From contig OX328096.1 in NCBI GenBank assembly GCA_946811185.2, forward strand, positions 69,067,345 to 69,131,344: a DNA stretch of 64,000 bases, in the 5' to 3' direction. The DNA is from Hippopus hippopus (Eukaryota; Mollusca; Bivalvia; Cardiida; Cardiidae). A program made the translations under genes and the position numbers. Every line of letters starts with the position of its first letter. Position 1 is the stretch's first letter. Positions 9,734 through 20,054 of the stretch are shown here, piece after piece. The notes below the pieces were generated by a model. It was given only the letters and a program-made list of their open reading frames with translations. It was not told the origin of the DNA and did not search any database.

Positions 9734-9936
9734 GCCTTTACCACACATTCCTGAAGGAAGCCTTTTGAAATAATCGTTGGAAAAGGAGAAAATGCTGGAT
9801 ACCAGCATTTTCTCCTTTTCTACAATGTTTTCTACCTTATGAAAGACAAAGTTCATGTTTTGAGTAACACTGAATTTGTTGTCTGCAAATGCTTACAATT
9901 TGGACAAGACTAAAATTTTGTAGTTTGGTAAAGAGT
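9734..9936 (+). mobile_element. TTAA MITE copy
   Basis: It begins CCTTTACCACACATTCCTGA and ends TTTGTAGTTTGGTAAAGAG with TTAA following. The core is intact (GGAGAAAATGCTGGATACCA). Confidence 0.75.
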
Positions 9937-9941
9937 TAAGG

Positions 9942-10006
9942 CTGAACAATGTTTTCAAAAGCTTTCTTCTTCAGGGTTGTTAAATATCAGGATCGTGTAG
10001 CAAAAG
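9942..10006 (-). mobile_element. TTAA MITE terminal fragment
   Basis: Only the distal half of the family is present: AATGTTTTCAAAAGCTTTCT through CAGGATCGTGTAGCAAAAG. It abuts the previous copy in opposite orientation. Confidence 0.55.
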
Positions 10007-10063
10007 TTAGCCTGTCACTTTCTGTGGTCATTTTTAGACCTACATGTACCATTTGTTACTTAA

Positions 10064-10506
10064 ACTCTTTACTAGAGGACAAAAGTTTAGACCTATCCAA
10101 ATTGAAAAAATTTGCAGACGACAAAATCAGTGTAGCTCAAATGCTGGAATTTGTCCTGGAAAGGGGAAGAACATAATGGAAAAAGGATAAAATACTGGTT
10201 ACCAGCCTTTTCTTCTTTTCCAACAATGTTTTCAAAGCAATGTTCTTCTGGAATGTTCACCCTTTACCACACAATCCCAACTTTTAACGACCCTGAGAAA
10301 CAAGCCTTCTGAAAACATTGTGGGAAAAGGAGAAAATGCTGGTAACCAGCATTTTCTCCTTTTCCCACAGTGTTTTCTACCCTTCCCAAAACAAATTTCA
10401 AATTTTCAGTCCCTTTTATTTTGTCGTCTGCAAATGCTTTCAATTTGGACAGGTCTAAAATTTTGTCGTTTGGTAAAGAGTTAAAAGTCTATTGTGTGGT
10501 AAAGGG
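10064..10506 (-). mobile_element. TTAA MITE copy, host of a nested copy
   Basis: The outer copy begins CTCTTTACTAGAGGACAAAA after TTAA (10060-10063) and ends TCTATTGTGTGGTAAAGGG before TTAA (10507-10510). A second copy, in the opposite orientation, interrupts it near the right end. Confidence 0.75.
10260..10480 (+). mobile_element. TTAA MITE copy nested in another copy
   Basis: It runs from CCCTTTACCACACAATCCCA to TTGTCGTTTGGTAAAGAG, followed by TTAA (10481-10484). The palindromic core is essentially perfect around GGTAACC. It looks younger than its host copy. Confidence 0.85.
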
Positions 10507-10927
10507 TTAAATGAAACAAAGGATGTAACATTTAAGATCAAAAAGCCTTTTTTTACATGAAAACACTGTTTGAGAGAGAGTCTTTGTAACATGCAATTGT
10601 TCTTTTTCGACAATGTTTTCATAAGTGGTTCACAAAAGGGGACTTGAGAGAACGGCTGTGAAAAAGGGGTTAATCTATGTGATATAAGTTAACACTGTCA
10701 TTAGTAAAACATCATAGAATAGGTCCATTAGAACCATTGTGGCAGAAAGAGAAAGTGCCCACACTTGGCAGTTTTTCCTAATGCACAATGTTTTTTTTTT
10801 TAATGTATATAACATTGTATAACCTTGAATCCATGTTGATTATTTATACCTAACAAGGGCATTTTCAATATTTTCTGCTATTGGTTCAGTATTGAATGAA
10901 ATGAACGATGCAGCAGGAAGGTAGATT

Positions 10928-11110
10928 TACCCTCGACCAGATAACCCTGTGTTTCACAGAGCCTTGTAAAGGAGACATTTGAAAACACCGGGGATAAGGG
11001 AGAAAATACCGTTTTCAGTAATTTTCAGTTTCCCACAATGCTTTCGAACATTTCAAAGATGAAATCCAGTCATTTGAACCTCTTTTGCAAATGCTTTCAA
11101 TATGACAAAA
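10928..11110 (+). mobile_element. TTAA MITE copy, old
   Basis: A diverged copy with a 'gataaccctgtgttt' left part, a core AGGGAGAAAATACCG and the 'tgcaaatgctttcaatatgac' stretch. The ends are eroded. Confidence 0.5.
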
Positions 11111-11115
11111 TTAAG

Positions 11116-11280
11116 GCTTGTTCATATTTAAGTATGTGCAGATGATAAATTAAAATTGACTTAAATGATAGGATTTGTCCTTTAACGGGTAGAAAACAAA
11201 ATGGAAAAAAGAGGAAATACTGGTTACCACCTTTTTCTCCTTTTCCCACAATGTTTCAAAAGTCTCTTTTCTCAGGGTCC
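11116..11280 (-). mobile_element. TTAA MITE copy, truncated
   Basis: It reads from 'cttgttcatatttaag' through a GAGGAAATACTGGTTACCAC core to TCTTTTCTCAGGGTC. The right terminus is missing where the next copy begins. Confidence 0.6.
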
Positions 11281-11285
11281 TGTGA

Positions 11286-11503
11286 CTCTTTACCACACAA
11301 TCCTGTGTTTTCTCAACCCTGAAGAATAAGGCTTTTGGATAAAATCTTGTGGGAAAAGGAGAAAATGCTGGTAGCTAGCATTTTCTCCTTTTCCTACAAT
11401 GTTTTCTACTTTTTAAAGACAACTCTCACCATATGAGCCACTTTAAATTTGTCGTCTGCATAAGCTTCAATTTAGACTAAACACAGGATTGTTTGGTAAA
11501 GGG
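11286..11503 (+). mobile_element. TTAA MITE copy
   Basis: A complete copy beginning CTCTTTACCACACAATCCTG and ending TTGTTTGGTAAAGGG, with TTAA at 11504-11507. The core hairpin is centred on GGTAGCTAGC. Confidence 0.8.
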
Positions 11504-11611
11504 TTAAGGCATGGTACTTACTTTTTATTTTACAAGGATATTTTCATATTTGTCATCTGCCACTTTGTTTCAAACATTTTTTGTGTACATATAATCAATT
11601 ATACACTTTAG

Positions 11612-11696
11612 CCCTTTACAACATAATCCCTAGTTTTAACGATCCCAAGGGAAAAGACTTTATAAAACATTGTCAGTAAAGAAGGTAGTTAAAGCT
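11612..11696 (+). mobile_element. TTAA MITE left-end fragment
   Basis: Only CCCTTTACAACATAATCCCT to AAAACATTGTCAGTAAAG remains. The rest of the element is absent. Confidence 0.5.
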
Positions 11697-12229
11697 TGAG
11701 ATTGGTTGGTAGAGGGGTAAATTACTGTGAATGGTATTCCAACTTTGTACTGTATTTTGACTTTTTTCTTTTTTATAATGAGATGACCATGTTTTAGTGG
11801 TATTTTTCGGACTTTTGAATTTACTTTGTGAAATTTTGTGTATTATAATCAAATAGAATAAGGCAACATTCAATTTTTCTGATTGTTTTGGTGTTGTACA
11901 TGTATAATGTAAATATATTGATGGGTGTATTTCTATCCTAGACATGTAAGTAAGTAAACTACAATAAAAAGTGTGTGTTGCTGTGTATTTTTTTGTCAGA
12001 ATAACCTTATGTAAAACTGCCATGGTGTGGGAGAGTTTAGAAGTGGTAGTTTGTGCAATAATATGCTTGTTGCTGCTGTCAAATGTTTGAAAACATGTGG
12101 AAACATAATACCAAAACAGAGAAATTGCTTGAAATGAGCAAATTACTCTATTTACCATAATATTTTCAAATGTGGTAATTTTTATGATATACAGGACTGA
12201 TGTCAATTGGGTCATAAACTCACTATTCT
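11697..12229. other. No gene recognised
   Basis: AT-rich intergenic-looking sequence. The long minus-strand open frame across 11673-12287 runs into the MITE fragments at both ends, is lysine/serine/threonine-rich and has no recognisable family, so I do not call it a gene. Confidence 0.4.
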
Positions 12230-12398
12230 CTCCATTTACCACACAATCCTGAGTTTTAACGATCTTACAGAAGGCTTTTGAAAACATTGTGAGAAAACAA
12301 GAAAATGCTGGTAACCAGCATTTTCTCCTTCTCCCGCTTTTTCTGTCTGGTCAAAGACAAATCCTACTATTACTGCAAATGATTTGAACTCTTTCTTA
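12230..12398 (+). mobile_element. TTAA MITE copy, 3' truncated
   Basis: A left end of the ATTTACCACACAATCCTGAG type and the hairpin core centred on GGTAACC are present. The distal 60 bases are lost. Confidence 0.65.
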
Positions 12399-12545
12399 AC
12401 CCATTACCACACAATCCCAAATTTTAACAACCCTGAGAAAGAAGTCTTCCGAAAACAAATTTCAATCTTTTAGTCACATTCATTTTGTCGTCTACAACTG
12501 CTTTCAATGTGGACTAGTCTAAAATTTTGTCGTTTGGTAAAGGGT
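12399..12545 (+). mobile_element. TTAA MITE copy with core deleted
   Basis: It begins CCCATTACCACACAATCCCA and ends TTGTCGTTTGGTAAAGGG. The whole palindromic core is missing: sequence jumps from GTCTTCCGAAAAC to AAATTTCAATC. Loss of exactly the hairpin fits deletion during replication or repair of a palindrome. Confidence 0.7.
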
Positions 12546-12578
12546 AACTGGCAAAATCATCTCCCCTGAACCCGTTTT

Positions 12579-13070
12579 AGCTCCACTGGTCGAAGGCCAG
12601 CAGGCTTATGTCATGGCCCGTTGTCTGTCGTGCGTGCGTTAACTTTTTTTTCAAACTTCTTCTTCTCTGAAACTACCCATCCAAATTTGATGAAACCTCA
12701 CAGAAATGATCCTGCCATGGTCCTCTTTAGAATTTCTTGAAAGAATTTGATTCCTTCAAAAACTCTGGTTGCCATGGCAACCAAACTGGAAAATATTGAA
12801 CATCTTTGAAAATCTTCTTGTCTGAAACCATAAGACCCAGGGCTACCAAATTTGGCATGTAGCTTTATCTAATGGACCTCTATCAAATTCCTTCATATTA
12901 TAGCCCTGGTGTCAAAATTGGCTCTGCCCCGGAGATCACAAGTTTAACATGGGCTTATATAGTGACTGTAATATAAAAAATAGTAATCAAGGGAAATAAC
13001 TCCTGTTATACAAGATAAAGTTTGTTACTATTTACCTCCCTTGATTACCAAACTGCAGTTATACATTATT
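12579..13070 (-). repeat. GGCCAGTGGAGC-type element end
   Basis: The terminus AGCTCCACTGGTCGAAGGCC with an internal hairpin (TGGTCGAAGGCCA) and the following 'gcttatgtcatggcccgttg' match, inverted, the right ends of the elements finishing near 43206 and 44536. Phrases such as 'ttgccatggcaacca' recur in both. It is a fragment of the same modular family. Confidence 0.65.
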
Positions 13071-13429
13071 GGCGTATGGTATTCAAGTTTTTTCAGAGAG
13101 TAAATATTCTGTTTTAAGGGAGAGTGATTTATTTTGATGCTAATGGTTATGCTCACATGAATGGAATGTTTGATTTAAGGTAAGGTTTTTATCACTCAAA
13201 TTTTTTCAGAACTTTACCTTTCATGCTAATGAATGAACTTGCTTGCATTCACTGACATCATCTTTGCATTTAAAAAGATATGACTGTTTTTGTTCGGCAG
13301 GCGGGGTGGAGGTTATGTTTTCAAAGTAAGTTTATTACCATACAGACTTTTTATGCTGTATGTCTCTGTCAATGCCAATTAAGTGCATGATACATTAATT
13401 TTACTCTTTAAGAAATGACAATTTTTTTT

Positions 13430-13628
13430 TTTACTGTACCAAGTTTAAAGCCATTGCAAACAGACAAATTGAATGTAGCTTAAATGACTATTTCTGTCTT
13501 TGATAGGTTAGGAAACCTTGTGGGAAAAGGAGAAATTACTGGCTGACAACATGTTGTCCTTTTCTCACGATGTTTCTGAAAGCCTTCTCTTTCAGGGTCA
13601 TTAAAACTTCGATTTGTGTGGTAAAGGG
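13430..13628 (-). mobile_element. TTAA MITE copy
   Basis: The left end is eroded. The core GGGAAAAGGAGAAATTACTG has a damaged inverse. The right end GATTTGTGTGGTAAAGGG is followed by TTAA (13629-13632). Confidence 0.65.
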
Positions 13629-13632
13629 TTAA

Positions 13633-15192
13633 AAAGCCAGTTGAGCGATACAGGGCCATCATGGCCCTCTTGTTTAGTTCACCTGAGCATAAAGCGCTCA
13701 AGGTTGGCTTTTGTGATCATGCTGTGTCTGTCGTGCGTTGTAAAGGCATGAACAATTGCCTTGTGTGCACTCTTAAGGCAGTACTTTTATTCCGATACAT
13801 GAAACTTGGTTAGAATGATTGTCTTGATAACATCTCAGACATATTTGAAATTGGGTCACGTTGGGTGAAAAAGAGGTCACCAGGTCAATTCAAAGAAAAA
13901 CATGGTATGCAATTTAGAGGCCACATATTCAGTCTGATACTCATGAAACTTTGTCAGAATATTTGTCTGGATATCTGAGATAAGTTTGAAATTAGGTCAG
14001 GTGAGGTCAAAAAGTAGGTCACCAGGTCAAATCTTAGAAAAACCTTGTGTACACTGTAGAGGCCAATTTTCAATCTGACACTCATTTACCTTGGTCAGAA
14101 TGTTTGTCTCCATATATCAAACAAGTTTGAAATTAAGTTATGTCCGGTCAGGTAAAACAGTATATCACTGGGGAAAATCCTGTGTGCAATGTATAAGCCA
14201 CATTTTCAGTCTAATACTCATGAAGCTTTGTCAGAATGTTTGTCTGGATGACATCTAGTACAAGTTTAAAATTGGGTCACTTTGGGTCAACAAGTAGGTC
14301 ATCAGGACAAACCTCAGGAAAACCTTGTTTGCTCTCTAGTAGCCATATTTTCAGTCATACTCATGAGACTTGGTCAAAATGTTGGTCTTGATGATATTTT
14401 GGACAAGTTGAAACTGGGTCATGTTAGGTAAATAAGTAGGCCACTGTGTTCAAGTAACAATAAAGGCCAAAAGTAAACAAAGTGGGTGTTTAGATGCATT
14501 TAAATCTATATTATACCATTTGAAAGTAGGGAAACTATTGTGAGGATGACAATCTGTCACTTTACGGTCAGTCCAAGTGTTAGTCGCTGACAGAGAAATT
14601 AATTTCAAAACTAGGTTAAAACCTGCCAGGTAGCTGTCTTTTGTTTACTTTTTGCCTGATTTTAAAATTCTTCTTTCTGCCAGCGACTAACATATGGCCT
14701 GACCAGATGATAACAGACTGTCATCTTCACAATATTTTCTATACTTTTAAATGTTATGATTTAAATTTAAATATATTATGACACCTGCTTTGATATTTTG
14801 GCCTTTACTGGGCCTTTAAATCTAAGAAAACCCTCGTGTATACACTTGAGGCCACATTTTTAGTTTGATACTATTGAAAATAGGCAATCGTCCTGATAAT
14901 ATCTAGGACAAATTCAAATTCGGTTCATATCTGGTTAAAATGTAGGTCACATCTTACAAAATGCTTGTATACACTCTAGAGGCCATATTTTCAGTGTGAT
15001 AGTCATGAAACTTGGTCAGAATGTTTGTTTTGATAATATCTTGGACAAGTTCAAAATTGGGTCACACTGGGTGAAATGGTAGATCACCAAAACTCAAGTG
15101 TTTACATCCTCACAACAAGGATATGTTCAACTCTATCAGTCCTAGATGACTTTACTCAGATAAGCGCTTTAAGGCCAATGGCCCTCTTGTTT
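13633..15192 (+). repeat. CACCTGAGC-type modular element with ~142-bp modules
   Basis: An end motif (GATACAGGGCCATCATGGCC then CTCTTGTTTA, 13645-13675) is joined head-to-tail to a start motif TTCACCTGAGCATAAAGCGC. Degenerate modules follow, recognisable by 'tctgatactcatgaaact' at about 13793, 13935, 14077, 14213 and 14356 (spacing about 136-143). It closes at 15175-15192 with GGCCCTCTTGTTTA. A foldback element interrupts it at 14459-14810. Confidence 0.7.
14459..14810. mobile_element. Foldback MITE with AATAAAGGCCAAAAGTAAAC ends
   Basis: The left end AATAAAGGCCAAAAGTAAAC and the right end TTTTGGCCTTTACTG are inverted. Inner arms also mirror (TACCATTTGAAAGTA / TACTTTTAAATG; CAGTCCAAGTGTTAGTCGCT / AGCGACTAACATATGGCCTG). 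It is nested in the 13633-15192 array. A one-armed relative is at 27017-27206. Confidence 0.65.
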
Positions 15193-16365
15193 ATAAAAAG
15201 GCCAAAAAAAGAAAAGCTTCAAAAATGGCTAGAACCCACAACCCTAAAAAAAAATCGGGATATATTCTCCTGTATTCTGTACTTTTTCATTTACCCACAA
15301 GCCATTGACATAGGCCAATGAAAAGTGGAGGTGAGAGGAAGAAGAGGGAGAAGGTTGGTGGAGTAGATTGACTCATAATAACAAAGTGTTAGCATCCAGT
15401 GCACAGCCTTTTCCCCTATGTTACCTTTGACAGTGAACAAAAGAAACATACCTCGAAGTCCTGCAAATTATCAAGGCTAATCACTCGTTTCTGAGTCTGA
15501 TAAAATGTTATGTTTTCTTCTTGACAAATATTTATCTCATTTACACAAAGTAAGTGTGGTAGAAGCTTGCCAGTATACCATACATAATACATGAGTGTCT
15601 TTTGACAAGGATTGTAGCTGTTCCCTCCCTTGTCTAGACAGCAGACTGTGTAACATATTCTAGCTTGCATAACATAGAGATATAGTACATAAAGATGACT
15701 AAAAATGTGTCACAGATGCACCTGCAACATGACAAAGATCACAGTCAAAGTATAGTTCGAAACCCAAACAAGGACATATAGCCATATTCATTTACATAAA
15801 CATTTTGATATATATACATGTTCATAGAATATCCCACACTAGGGGGATAATAAAGCATTCGGGATTTATAATGACAAGCTTCTGATTATTTTCACTTTAT
15901 TTGTCCTCAACCGGTTTCAAAAAACGTCAGGAGGGTAATAGACTAATGAACTTAATAATCAAAGAAACAATGCCGGTGACGTCAAAAAATGCATCAAAGG
16001 GACGTCACTCTAGGTGATGTCAAAAAAGTCAATAAAGCTTGGGATTAAACATTTAAACAAAAATCTCCTTCTGCTTTCTGGTAACGATACTGTTTGTTTG
16101 CATTATATTAAAAGGAAAAACATGGAATTTCGATCCATTTCTGTACAGGTGTCAGTATGGCTGCTCACTCTTAACATCCTCACCTTTGTGTCTTGGATTT
16201 GCTGTCTGTGCACTGTTTTCTTAAATCGTTTGTTTCTCCAATATATTCCTCATTACATCCACTGCAAATAATAACGTAAATAACTTTTTTCACATCACAG
16301 CTGGTATTTTCTTTGATGGTCACCTCTTTCTGTAATTACTGAGGATAAAAAATTGGACTATCAAA
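15193..16365. other. No feature recognised
   Basis: Non-repetitive AT-rich sequence. The open frames 15416-15670 (-) and 16014-16271 (+) lack recognisable domains or convincing splice context. I see no gene I can support. Confidence 0.4.
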
Positions 16366-16690
16366 AGATTGATTGATTGATTGTATAGTTTTTAACACCG
16401 TTTTCAACATTATTTCAGTTATATCGCGGCTGCCAGTGCACCTATCAATGCTTTCCTGGAGTCTCTTTTACCAGTACTCTGCACAATTTTCTTTCCAAGC
16501 CACTGGCTGCTTTCCCACATAATCATCGTCGAAACAATGGTCATCGGTGGGAGAGGAATGAATCCTGTCGCACTGACTATCATCAATCCTCGGAAAGAAA
16601 TTGGCCGAGCCAGGGGTCGTAGCCAGGGATCGAACTCTGGACCCCGTGTTCTCAAGTCCTGCACGCTACTGACTGAGCTACCGGGGCTCG
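16366..16690 (-). mobile_element. tRNA-headed SINE, second head type
   Basis: On the minus strand the head reads CCCCGGTAGCTCAGTCAGTA with a later GAGTTCGATCCCTGG, tRNA-like. The distal body (GATATAACTGAAATAATGTT) is the same as in the 5760-5988 SINE, and the tail is (CAAT)n at 16366-16383. A close relative lies at 22545-22833. Confidence 0.75.
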
Positions 16691-16939
16691 GCGACTATCA
16701 AAAGGGGACCAATATAACAAGGATAGACAACCATCAAAATATATTGACACAGTCATGCCCATTTTTCAACTGATAATTTTCACTGATAATGAAGCACCTG
16801 CAGCTGAGTGTTGGTGTCCTCATGCGGTGCTCTCGTTTGATATGTTGCATTAGATCAAAAGCTGTCAAACAAACTTTCTTTACAGAAGACATCATCAAAA
16901 TTGTTAGCTTCAAAATGGGAAGGTCCAAAGGTATGCTAA

Positions 16940-17658
16940 AGAATGTCACAACTCTTTACCAAACAATTCAGTGTTTGTTTGACATTGATAAAACTAGAAG
17001 ATTACCCAAGGGCAATATGTCAAGCCAGCAATTTGGGATTTTAAATGGCACATCTACTCATGAAGGAGAATAATTGTGCCAAACTACATTGAAATCTATC
17101 CAAAACATAGAATTTATGGCTTGTACATGCTCTATTGATGACAATTTCATTATTTGACCTTTCAGTGTGACCTTGACCATGGACCTAACTGAACAAATGA
17201 TTCAAATGGTACATCTACTGTTAAAGGAAAACATGTAAAGTCATTTTTAAATCCAACAATAAATGTAGAAGTTGTAGCTCGGACAAGCACTATTTAAGAC
17301 AATAATATTATTAATTGACCTTAAACTGTTACCTTGACCTTGGGCCTAATTACCTGAATAAATCATTCAAATGGCACTTTTACTGAAAAAGAAGAGCATT
17401 TGTATAAAATTAAAATCCATTCATAAAAGTAGAATTAGTAGCCCTGACAAGCTCTATTTACATGAATAACAATTCCAGCATTTGACCTCTAAGTGTGACC
17501 TTGACCTTGGACCTACCTGAACAAATGATTCAAATGGCATGTCTACTGCTAAAAGTGAATGCTTGTGTAAAATTACTTTGAACTCCATCTATAAATGTAG
17601 AACTTGTAGCTTGAACAAGCTCCATTCATCAATTTTATCATCTGACCTTCAAGTGTAA
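16940..17658. repeat. Tandem array, about 163-bp monomer
   Basis: The phrase 'ttcaaatggcac/tacatctactg' recurs at about 17041, 17201, 17366 and 17529 (spacing about 160-165) together with 'gtgtgaccttgaccttggacct'. The array runs straight into the inverted zinc-finger exon and defines where that copy is broken. Confidence 0.7.
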
Positions 17659-18001
17659 CTTCATTATGGTTACGTAAACTTTGTCTTTGAATAAATGTTT
17701 GACCACAACTTGCACAGGCCAGTTTCGGGGCATCGTGAACCTTTCTCATGTGACTATCTAGTTGTATCCTCAACCCAAATGAAGCGTCACATTGCTGACA
17801 TTTTTCTTTTCTGTCTCCTAAGTGAACAAGTCTTTGATGACGACTTAGATTTGATTTGTAAGAGAAGGAAAGTCCGCAGTCATCACAGTATACATGTAGT
17901 TTTTCCTGATTCACATGTTGATGGTGGTAATGGCTTTTCACATATTTCAGTTTGTTGAACACTTTAGAGCACATTCCACAGTGATACTTGGAAGGCCTCT
18001 T
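17659..18001 (-). pseudogene. Inverted partial copy of the zinc-finger terminal exon
   Basis: After the acceptor CATGTTTCAG, 114 codons closely match the start of the 6207 exon (KRPSKYHCGMCSKVFNKLKY onward) through the fourth finger (QTFIQRQSLRNHNE). Homology then stops and the frame runs 28 codons into repeat sequence to a stop at 17573. Differences are mostly conservative (T to S, I to V, M to L), plus a 6-base insertion adding two residues after EKL. The frame has no stop or frameshift. Fingers 5 and 6, the basic region and the tail are gone. It could be a recent truncated pseudogene or a short expressed paralogue. Confidence 0.8.
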
Positions 18002-18029
18002 CTGAAACATGAAACAATCTTATATAGAT

Positions 18030-18246
18030 ATAACACAATCCCAAATTTAAACCATCCTGAGAAAAAAGGCTTTTGAAAATGGTGTGAGAACAATAAAAGA
18101 AAATGCTGGTAACCAGCAATTTATCATTTTCCCAAATTTTTCTGACCTTTCAAGAAATAAATCCTGACATTTGAGCCCTATTTAATTTGTTGTGTGCCAA
18201 TGCTTTCATTTTAGACAGTTCTAAAATTGCATTGTTTGGTAAAGGG
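18030..18246 (+). mobile_element. TTAA MITE copy
   Basis: It runs from an ACACAATCCCAAATTTAAAC left part to TTGTTTGGTAAAGGG plus TTAA (18247-18250). It sits just upstream (in minus sense) of the truncated zinc-finger exon. Confidence 0.7.
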
Positions 18247-18357
18247 TTAATAACAATGTAGGTTTACATCCTGATCATTGAAACATTATTTTTTTTAACA
18301 TGTACTCATGCAAATAATGTAAGTACCCTTTACCCTAAAAGGCGCCTTACTCTAGCT

Positions 18358-18432
18358 GCCTTGGGGCCAGTGTAGATTAAGATCAGACTGCACACAATGA
18401 GCAGTCTGAATTTTGATCTACACTGTCGGCTT
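18358..18432. repeat. Short inverted repeat, GTGTAGAT family
   Basis: The arms GTGTAGATTAAGATCAGACT and CAGTCTGAATTTTGATCTAC mirror around a ~12-base loop. It belongs to the same dispersed family as 9570-9634. Confidence 0.65.
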
Positions 18433-18529
18433 TGCTGAAACACCACAGATATAAAGCAACCATGAAATCCAATCATCTTGGCCTCAATCTAGACTGAAAA
18501 TGTCCATTAGGTTTATTTGGCACTTTAAC

Positions 18530-18750
18530 CCTATACCACACAATCCCTACTTTTAACAACCCTGAAAGGGTAGTCTTTCAAAAACAGTGTTGGAAAGGGA
18601 AATTACTGGAAACCATAATTTTCTCCTATTCCCACAATTTTGTTTTACCCTATCAAAGGCAGAAATCATCATTGTAGCAACAATTGTCGTCTGCAAATGC
18701 TTTGAATTTGGTAAAGTCCAAAATTTTTTGTTTGGTAAAAGGTTTAGAGT
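18530..18750 (+). mobile_element. TTAA MITE copy
   Basis: Begins CCCTATACCACACAATCCCT after TTAA. Ends TTTTGTTTGGTAAAAGG. The core is weakened. Confidence 0.7.
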
Positions 18751-18837
18751 TAAGAATCATCTTACTCCAATGATATTATAAAGTACCCACAACATCACTG
18801 AGAGGATGTAGAAGCATGGGCCATAATAATACCCTAA

Positions 18838-19052
18838 CTCTTTACCAAACGACAACATTTTAGACTGGTCCAAATTGTAAGCAACTGCAGACGACAAAAT
18901 AAAAGCAACTCAGAAATTGAAATTTGATTTGGGAAGGGTAGAAAACATTGTGGGAAAAGGAGGAAATGCTGGTTTTTCTCCTTTTCCCACAATATTTCCA
19001 AAAGTCTTCTGCCTCAAGAGTCGTAAAAAGCCGGGATCGCGTAGTAACGGGT
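18838..19052 (-). mobile_element. TTAA MITE copy with shortened hairpin
   Basis: It begins CTCTTTACCAAACGACAACA and ends GGGATCGCGTAGTAACGGG. The hairpin centre is deleted: GGAGGAAATGCTGG passes directly to TTTTTCTCCTTTTCCC. Confidence 0.7.
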
Positions 19053-19197
19053 TAGGGAATGTCACAATAAATCAGTCTGTCAGTTGTAAGACACCACTGT
19101 AGTATATTGGTCTATTCAAGATAGATATAGAGGATATTTGGCGAAAGATTGAAATTTATTTCACTGAGTGAACATTATCAGTAATATTTTCATGAGT

Positions 19198-19281
19198 GGC
19201 AATAAGAATTGAAAAAAAAAATGAAATTTGATTCAGGGAAGGGTAGAAAGCATTGTGGGAAAAGGGAAAATGCTGGTTACC
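19198..19281 (-). mobile_element. TTAA MITE fragment
   Basis: It contains 'gaatttgattcagggaagggtagaaagcattgtgggaaaagg'-type left-middle sequence, broken at GGTTACCA, where a GAGCC-type element begins. Confidence 0.55.
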
Positions 19282-19483
19282 ATTTGACATCAGTCCATGC
19301 AGGCTGATCTTGGCTGAAACCTTTTGCTATCGGTCAAATTTCTGCATGTCAAAGGACAGTCTACCTGATAATTCACTTGGTTGTTACACAAAGTGGGTTT
19401 TATGGATCCCTAATTATTTGCTGTCTTGCTTGGTACAACACATTACAGTGACACATTAAGCCCTCCTTTTGGAAGAGCATGGT
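19282..19483. mobile_element. GAGCC-type MITE, half copy
   Basis: The middle module (CCATGCAGGCTGATCTTGGC) and the right terminus (CATTAAGCCCTCCTTTTGG, AGAGCATGGTTCAT) are present. The left terminus is missing. Confidence 0.5.
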
Positions 19484-19512
19484 TCATCTTATTTCTGACA
19501 ACAGTTACTTAC

Positions 19513-19628
19513 CTGTTTGGATGAACACTGCTTTTTGTACTGATCCATATCCAAGTACTGACCATTGTACACAACTTTAAGCCCATCTTCACCTCGTATC
19601 AGAGGCAAACCGAAGTAAGTGATTGGAG
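19513..19628 (-). pseudogene. Inverted copy of the zinc-finger gene's short exon
   Basis: Between the acceptor TTTTTTCTCCAG and the donor CAG|GTAAGT, 116 bases encode PITYFGLPLIRGEDGLKVVY and end with DMDQYKKQCSSKQ. It has the same phases as 3972-4090 (two leading bases, phase-0 exit) but is one codon shorter. It splices in frame to the exon starting at 18001. Intact splice sites and frame show it is not a processed copy. No matching copy of the 3-96 exon was found upstream. Confidence 0.7.
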
Positions 19629-19649
19629 CTGGAGAAAAAAAATTACTAT

Positions 19650-19795
19650 TAACCCTCTAACCATGCTATAAAAACTTAGACTTATCCAAATTCAAAGCAT
19701 GCGCATTATGACAAGGTAATTGTGACTCCAAAGGGCAAATTTCTCTTCTGAAGTGTAGAAAACATTGGAAAAGGAGAAAATGCTGGTTACCATAA
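19650..19795 (-). mobile_element. TTAA MITE copy, truncated at the centre
   Basis: It runs from CCCTCTAACCATGC through AAAACTTAGACTTATCCAAA to AAAATGCTGGTTACCA and stops at the palindrome centre. Confidence 0.6.
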
Positions 19796-20054
19796 TTATG
19801 CTGTGTTACTTTTAAACCAGTTAATAATCACTTTATTGTCAAAATAGAGATTAAACAGTTCTTGTTGCTTTTGTAAGAAATTGCTGCTGGTGCTGTACTG
19901 TTTTCAAAAGGCATGACCATTTCAGCCAATATTTACGAGAACCACATAATGCAAATTCAAACAATTAGAGGGGGCTTTTTTTGTTTCTCAATGGTTGAGT
20001 GGTTGGATTGTTATCCCCTGAATTGCCTTTCACAACTATAGCTGCTTTTGCGGC

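Noticed and set aside
11673..12287. 204-residue minus-strand open frame
   Set aside because: Begins inside a MITE (MFSKAF is MITE-derived) and reads AT-rich sequence with no recognisable protein family.
16014..16271. 85-residue frame with hydrophobic C-terminal half
   Set aside because: Could suggest a membrane segment, but there is no splice context, family or codon-use support.
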